The notes under the pieces are model-generated. The model was not told where the DNA came from. It searched no databases and saw only the letters and a list, made by a program, of their open reading frames with translations. The position numbers and the translations under genes are program-made. Shown here piece by piece: positions 58,838-64,000 of a stretch of 64,000 nt of DNA. Each line of letters opens with the position of its first letter. The first letter of the stretch is position 1. Source of the DNA: Psychrobacter immobilis (GTDB lineage Bacteria; Pseudomonadota; Gammaproteobacteria; Pseudomonadales; Moraxellaceae). The stretch covers positions 1 to 64,000 of the forward strand of contig NZ_CAJGZM010000005.1 of NCBI RefSeq assembly GCF_904846175.1. The letters run 5' to 3'.

Positions 58838-59914
58838 ATGGACGAGTATCAGATTATCCCTTTACCGCTCCCTGATATGGAGGCGCTAGAAACCAGAGCC
58901 GTCCTAAAAAAACTGTCTTCAGCCAATCGCTATTTAGCTGAACTCAAAGGTGTGGTCTCATCCATCCCTAATGAAGCGATCTTGATCAATACCTTGGCTC
59001 TACAAGAAGCGAAGCACAGCTCTGAGATAGAGAATATTGTCACTACCAATGATGAGCTGTTTAAAGCTGAGCTTGATATCGTCAACCAAAGTCTTGCAAC
59101 CAAAGAGGTACAGAACTATACGCAAGCGCTAAAATCAAGTTTCGACACAGTACGAAAAAGTGGCATTATTCGTTTAAGTGATATTTTGGCCATTCAAGAA
59201 GAGTTAGAGAAAAACGTCGCAGGCTTTCGTAAGCTGCCAGGTACTACTCTCAAAAACAGCCAAGGCGACATAGTCTATACGCCGCCCCAACACGGCGACG
59301 ATATCAAAGTATTGATGGATAATCTCGCCACCTTCATAAATGATGATGCGATCTGCGATCTGGACCCACTGGTAAAAATGGCGGTCATTCATCATCAGTT
59401 TGAGAGTATCCATCCGTTCTATGATGGTAATGGACGTACAGGACGGATTTTAAATATTCTCTATTTGGTGGCGCAAGGCTTACTAGATTTGCCCGTTTTA
59501 TACCTGAGTCACTACCTGATTCGCCATAAGGCTGATTACTATCACTATCTACAGCACGTTCGAGATACTGGTGACTGGGAAGGCTGGCTGTTATTTATGC
59601 TTGATAGTGTAGAAGAAACGTCTAAATCTACCATCATATTAATCAAAGATATCAAGGCATTGATACAAACGTACAAGCTCAAAATACGCGAGGAGAAGCC
59701 CAAAATCTATCGCCAAGAGCTGTTAAATAACTTATTTAACCATCCCTACACCAAGATAGAGTTTGTAATGGATGATTTAGATGTGTCGCGTATCACGGCT
59801 ACTAAATACTTAGATGAGCTGACCGATATTGGACTGCTACAAAAAGAGAAAATCGGACGCAGCTCCTACTATATCAATATCTCGCTACTGCAACTTTTAA
59901 TAAATAGAGCGTAA
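58838..59914 (+). CDS. Fic-domain protein with N-terminal inhibitory motif and C-terminal winged helix
   Basis: 358 residues from the ATG at 58838 (AGAGGTG upstream; the longer frame starts in the repeat). Fic_N then Fic domain with the complete AMP-transferase motif HPFYDGNGRTGR (His ~192). The class II inhibitory motif [S/T]xxxE[G/N] is present as SSEIEN near 61-66, so activity should be self-restrained. The C-terminus (FVMDDLDVSRITATKYLDEL, GLLQKEKIGRSSYY) is a winged helix-turn-helix. Fic proteins AMPylate proteins; target unknown. Between hsdM and hsdS, two bases before hsdS. Confidence 0.92.
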   Translation: MDEYQIIPLPLPDMEALETRAVLKKLSSANRYLAELKGVVSSIPNEAILINTLALQEAKHSSEIENIVTTNDELFKAELDIVNQSLATKEVQNYTQALKSSFDTVRKSGIIRLSDILAIQEELEKNVAGFRKLPGTTLKNSQGDIVYTPPQHGDDIKVLMDNLATFINDDAICDLDPLVKMAVIHHQFESIHPFYDGNGRTGRILNILYLVAQGLLDLPVLYLSHYLIRHKADYYHYLQHVRDTGDWEGWLLFMLDSVEETSKSTIILIKDIKALIQTYKLKIREEKPKIYRQELLNNLFNHPYTKIEFVMDDLDVSRITATKYLDELTDIGLLQKEKIGRSSYYINISLLQLLINRA

Positions 59915-59915
59915 T

Positions 59916-61085
59916 ATGAATATAAATAACAACACGCCTGATATTCGTTTTAATGGGTTCATTGATGACTGGATTGAAGGTAAAGTAAGAGATGTTTTGA
60001 AAATAAAGAGTGGTATGTCACAAAAAAACATTGAAGTGACTGGTGGTATTTATCCAATTTTAGCAACAGGTGGTGAGATAGGAAGAACTAACATTCCTTT
60101 GTATGATAAAGAAAGCGTGTTAATTGGTAGAAAGGGAACAATTGACAAGCCTTATTACATGAATTCTCCGTTTTGGACTGTAGATACTTTATTTTATAGC
60201 GAGCTTTCTAAAGAGGCTTCAGGCCTTTTTATATTCACGTTATTTCAAAAAATTCAATGGCGAAAATTAAATACTTCAACAGGAGTGCCAAGCCTAACTA
60301 GCTCAACGATACACTCGATACCTATCAGTTTTCCAAAAAAACCTGAGCAGATTGCTATTGGTGAATACTTTCAACATATTGATAAAACTATTACCATTTA
60401 TCGCTCTAAGCATGAAAAAACAAAGATTTTGAAAAATAATTTCCTTAGTAGAATGTTTCCTCAAGCAGAAGAGGATCAGCCTAAAATTCGTTTAAAAAAC
60501 TTCAATGAAGAATGGACTGATAAGAAACTAGGAGATATAGGTTATACCTATACAGGATTGAGTGGTAAAACCAAGCATGACTTTGGACATGGCTCAGCAA
60601 AATATGTCACATATATGAATGTTTATTCTAATACGCTCTCATCAGTCACCATGTTGGATAATGTGGAAGTAGACAGCAGACAAAACTTAGTGGAAAAAGG
60701 AGATGTTTTATTTACTACTTCTTCAGAAACTCCTGAAGAGGTTGGTATGTCGTCTGTTTGGCAACACAATTATTACCCTATATATTTAAATAGCTTTTGT
60801 TTCGGTTTTCGTTTGACACAAGAAGTAGACTTAAACTATATAGCCTTTATGTTGCGTTCTGATAAGGTCCGATCAAAAATTATATTATTGGCACAAGGTA
60901 TCTCTAGATTTAATATTTCTAAAAAAGCGATGATGGAAATTGAAGTTCCTTTACCGACAATGAAAGAACAAATTGCTATCGGTCAGTTCTTTAAGCAACT
61001 GGATGACACTCTTGCCTTGCAAGCTAAGCAGCTCAAAGCCCTTGAAAATCTTAAAAAAGCTCTGTTAGCAAAGATGTTTGTATAA
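59916..61085 (+). CDS. hsdS: Type I restriction-modification specificity subunit HsdS
   Basis: 389 residues with two unrelated target-recognition domains (~5-150 and ~195-340), each followed by a conserved helix (EQIAIGEYFQHIDKTITIYR; EQIAIGQFFKQLDDTLALQ). Starts (RFNGFIDDWIEGKVRDVL; RLKNFNEEWTDKKLGDIG) are typical of type IC/EcoR124 HsdS. Target is therefore an asymmetric bipartite sequence. ATG overlaps closely with the fic stop. Confidence 0.94.
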   Translation: MNINNNTPDIRFNGFIDDWIEGKVRDVLKIKSGMSQKNIEVTGGIYPILATGGEIGRTNIPLYDKESVLIGRKGTIDKPYYMNSPFWTVDTLFYSELSKEASGLFIFTLFQKIQWRKLNTSTGVPSLTSSTIHSIPISFPKKPEQIAIGEYFQHIDKTITIYRSKHEKTKILKNNFLSRMFPQAEEDQPKIRLKNFNEEWTDKKLGDIGYTYTGLSGKTKHDFGHGSAKYVTYMNVYSNTLSSVTMLDNVEVDSRQNLVEKGDVLFTTSSETPEEVGMSSVWQHNYYPIYLNSFCFGFRLTQEVDLNYIAFMLRSDKVRSKIILLAQGISRFNISKKAMMEIEVPLPTMKEQIAIGQFFKQLDDTLALQAKQLKALENLKKALLAKMFV

Positions 61086-61140
61086 CAACGCATCGATTTC
61101 ACATTTAACGTAAAGTAATCTAACGCCCTAAGGCAAGCCC

Positions 61141-64000
61141 ATGACCTTTAAATCAGAAGACGAGTTTGAAAACGCCCTTATCAAAATCCTAATTCAAAAG
61201 GGATGGGAAGACACCGTTATCAACCGTCCGACAGAACAGGATTTAATAGACAACTGGGCCAATATTTTATTTCAGAACAATCGCAATCCGGACCGACTTA
61301 ATAATATCCCGCTGACTGATAGCGAGATGCAGCAGCTTATTGAGCAAATCAATACCTTAAAAACACCGCTCCAGCTAAACGGTTTTATCAATGGCAACAG
61401 TGTCGCCATCACTCGTGACAACCCAGATGACGCCTTGCACTACGGCAAAGAGATCAGCCTTAGTATTTATAACCGTCATGAAATTGCGGCCGGACAGAGT
61501 CGTTATCAAATCGTAAAGCAGCCGCTATTTCCTACCAAATCGCCCATTCTAAAAAATCGCCGTGGCGACTTGATGCTACTCATCAACGGTATGCCTGTAT
61601 TTCACCTTGAGCTTAAAAAAAGCGGTATCGCCGTCAGTCAAGCATGCATTCAAATTGAAAAATATGCCGAAGCCGGTATCTTTAGCGGACTGTTTGCCTT
61701 AGTACAGATATTCGTCGCGATGACACCGGATGAAACGGTTTATTTTGCCAATCCAGATGGTAATTTTAAGCCTGAGTATTACTTTCAGTGGGCCAACGTC
61801 TATAACGAGCCATACACGAGTTACAAGGACATCGCAGCCTCATTACTGTCGATTCCTATGGCCCATCAGCTCATTGGCTTTTATACCGTGGCAGATAATG
61901 CCGATGGGGTGCTAAAGGTCATGCGTAGTTATCAGTATTATGCTGCCAACGCCATATCAGACAAGGTATCTACCACGCAGTGGCAAAGCAAGAATAGCCA
62001 ATTAGGCGGCTATGTTTGGCATACCACAGGCTCCGGTAAGACCATGACTAGCTTTAAGTCAGCACAGCTGATTGCCAGCTCAAAAGACGCTGATAAAGTC
62101 GTTTTTTTAATGGATAGAATTGAGCTAGGTACGCAGTCACTTGATGCTTATAAGAGCTTCGCTGAAGAAAGCCAAAGTGTACAAGCTACTGAAGATACTA
62201 ATGCGCTAATAAGCAAGCTTAAGAGTGATGATCCTGCTGACGTCTTGATTGTCACCTCTATTCAAAAGATGAGCAATATTAAGGCCGATAATAATGCGAT
62301 GAACGCACATGATTTGGCTGTTATGCAAGATAAGCGCTTGGTATTTATCGTTGATGAGGCACACCGCTCTACCTTTGGTGAGATGCTGCAAACCATCAAG
62401 CAGACCTTTCCTAATGCTATGCTCTTTGGCTTTACAGGTACGCCGATACACGATGAGAACCAGCGTAAGATGAGTACCACCGCGACCATCTTTGGTAATG
62501 AATTGCACCGTTATAGCATTGCTGACGGCATTCGTGACCGTAATGTCTTAGGCTTTGACTTGTACCGTGTGGCGACCTTTAAAGATAAAGAAGTACGTCA
62601 GGTCGTCGCTCTACATCAAGCAAAAGCAGATAGCGAATCTGACGCTTTAGAGGATGATGTTAAGAAAAAAAAGTATTATAAATTTATGAATGATGTGCCT
62701 ATGGCGGGTGATAACTCTGCTGACGGTACATATAATAAGGGTATTGAGGACTATTTACCGAACGTGCAATATCTGACGCCAGAACACCAAGAGCAAGTGG
62801 TGGCAGATATCTTGGATAATTATCCGACATTGAGCCGTGGTAATAAATTTCATGCACTATTCGCTACCAGCAGCATTACTGAGGCCATTACCTACTATAG
62901 GTTGCTTAAACAAAAAATAGCCGAGGATAATCTGGATTTAAAAATAAGTGCTTTATTCGACCCTAATGAGGGCAATGAGACCACCTCGATTTTTAAAGAG
63001 CAGGGTCTGGCTGAAATCATAGAGGACTATAACGCGCAGTTTGAGCAAAAATTTACGATTTCTAGTCATAGCAAATTTAAAAAAGACATTGCCAATCGCT
63101 TATCTCATAAAGTTGAATACAAGTTAATTGAGCGTACTCCAGCGGATCAATTGAACATTCTCATTGTGGTTGAGCAGCTGCTAACAGGATTTGATTCTAA
63201 GTGGGTAAATACCTTATATCTAGATAAACTCATTCGCTATGAAAGTATTATTCAGGCGTTCTCTCGTACCAATCGATTATTTGGCCCTGATAAACCCTTC
63301 GGTACGATACGCTATTACCGTAAGCCCCATAGTATGGAGCGTAATATTGCGGCAGCCATAAAACTGTACTCTGGCGATAAGCCTCTTGGACTTTTTGTAG
63401 ATAAGCTTGAGAAAAATCTAAATGAGATGAATAGAGTGTTTGCGGAGACAGTAGAAGTATTTGCCATTGCTAGTATACAAAACTTTGAAGCGCTGCCCAC
63501 TGAAGAGGCGAGTCAGGCTAAGTTTGCCAAGCTGTTTAAGCTATTTAATGAATATCTAGAAGCTGCAGAAATACAGGGCTTTGTGTGGGATAAACTAACT
63601 TACGAATTTGATGATAGCAGTGTCAGCTTAGACTTTGATGAACAGACTTACTTGGTGCTCGCAATGCGCTATAAAGAGCTGTTTTCAGGCGGAGGGTCAG
63701 GTGGTGATGGTGGTGACGTCCCATTTGATATTTCAGGTTACTTAACGGAAATTAATACCGATAGAATTGATACCGACTATCTGAATGCGCGTTTTGATAA
63801 ATACCTTGAGCTGATTGACCTAGAAGGTGCTGAGCAGGCCCTAAATGAGCTGCATCAGGCCTTTCCATCGCTTAGTCAAGCAGAGCAAAAGCATGCCAAT
63901 ATATTTTTAAATGATGTACAGCGTGGCAAAGTTAAAGTCGATGCCAACACCACTTTTAAAGACTATATCACCAAGTATCAAGCTCAAGCTGAGAGTGATG
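61141..64000 (+). CDS. hsdR: Type I restriction endonuclease subunit HsdR (partial, runs off window)
   Basis: Open from the ATG at 61141 (opening MTFKSEDEFENALIKILIQK) to the last base: ~953 codons without stop; the 3' end is missing. PD-(D/E)xK nuclease with Asp in RRGDLMLLING (~142) and ELKK (~157-160), Walker A TTGSGKT (~294-300), DEAH box VDEAHRSTFGEM (~404) and motif III FTGTP, as in EcoR124 HsdR (~1030 residues). Translocates and cuts unmodified DNA. 55 bases after hsdS. Confidence 0.95.
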   Translation, partial: MTFKSEDEFENALIKILIQKGWEDTVINRPTEQDLIDNWANILFQNNRNPDRLNNIPLTDSEMQQLIEQINTLKTPLQLNGFINGNSVAITRDNPDDALHYGKEISLSIYNRHEIAAGQSRYQIVKQPLFPTKSPILKNRRGDLMLLINGMPVFHLELKKSGIAVSQACIQIEKYAEAGIFSGLFALVQIFVAMTPDETVYFANPDGNFKPEYYFQWANVYNEPYTSYKDIAASLLSIPMAHQLIGFYTVADNADGVLKVMRSYQYYAANAISDKVSTTQWQSKNSQLGGYVWHTTGSGKTMTSFKSAQLIASSKDADKVVFLMDRIELGTQSLDAYKSFAEESQSVQATEDTNALISKLKSDDPADVLIVTSIQKMSNIKADNNAMNAHDLAVMQDKRLVFIVDEAHRSTFGEMLQTIKQTFPNAMLFGFTGTPIHDENQRKMSTTATIFGNELHRYSIADGIRDRNVLGFDLYRVATFKDKEVRQVVALHQAKADSESDALEDDVKKKKYYKFMNDVPMAGDNSADGTYNKGIEDYLPNVQYLTPEHQEQVVADILDNYPTLSRGNKFHALFATSSITEAITYYRLLKQKIAEDNLDLKISALFDPNEGNETTSIFKEQGLAEIIEDYNAQFEQKFTISSHSKFKKDIANRLSHKVEYKLIERTPADQLNILIVVEQLLTGFDSKWVNTLYLDKLIRYESIIQAFSRTNRLFGPDKPFGTIRYYRKPHSMERNIAAAIKLYSGDKPLGLFVDKLEKNLNEMNRVFAETVEVFAIASIQNFEALPTEEASQAKFAKLFKLFNEYLEAAEIQGFVWDKLTYEFDDSSVSLDFDEQTYLVLAMRYKELFSGGGSGGDGGDVPFDISGYLTEINTDRIDTDYLNARFDKYLELIDLEGAEQALNELHQAFPSLSQAEQKHANIFLNDVQRGKVKVDANTTFKDYITKYQAQAESD

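Overview
The window looks like a chromosomal segment of a Psychrobacter-like gammaproteobacterium (family Moraxellaceae). The main evidence is a response regulator/kinase pair that I recognise as BfmR/BfmS of Acinetobacter and its relatives, a zur-znuCB/znuA locus, the moderate AT content, and Moraxellaceae-like housekeeping proteins. No species can be assigned from the sequence alone.

Layout. 1-5.6 kb: a minus-strand type I restriction-modification operon (hsdM, hsdS, AlbA_2-type ATP-binding protein) that runs towards a 20-bp tandem repeat at the window edge; its hsdR is not visible. 5.7-6.6 kb: a small acidic protein and an acidic lipoprotein. 7.0-15.3 kb: an integrative element abutting the 3' end of a tRNA-Ser(GGA) gene. 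It carries a P4-type tyrosine integrase, AlpA regulator, gp3-like directionality/metal-binding protein, YqaJ exonuclease, DUF932 protein, split zinc ribbon, Gp2/YagK-YfjJ replication-type protein and one divergent unknown cargo gene. Its left end was not found and may lie outside the window, so the first restriction system could be part of it.

15.4-55 kb is mostly core chromosome: a secreted nuclease, amtB-glnK, a SulP transporter with a universal stress protein, murD, ftsW, dksA-gluQ, cpdA, the zinc-uptake regulon with a clear Zur-type operator, the complete F1Fo ATP synthase locus (atpIBEFHAGDC), bfmR/bfmS, an EnvZ-type kinase without an adjacent ompR, rpsP-rimM-trmD-rplS, a DUF4442 protein, a DUF3360 permease-like protein, uvrC and folA. 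Several non-coding structures stand out: degenerate 15-bp tandem arrays, a 138-bp MITE-like palindrome after atpC, a terminator inside the atpI-atpB gap, and a terminator between bfmR and bfmS.

55.2-64 kb: thyA is cut down to its C-terminal third without the catalytic cysteine. Directly beside the break stands a second type I system of the EcoR124-like kind, hsdM-fic-hsdS-hsdR, which runs off the window. A Fic AMP-transferase with a C-terminal winged helix is embedded in it, preceded by operator-like direct repeats. The most promising candidates for something undescribed are the divergent unknown cargo gene of the tRNA-Ser element with its neighbouring repeat, the chain of terminators in that element, the fic-containing hsd operon with its own putative operator, and the thyA-disrupting island.
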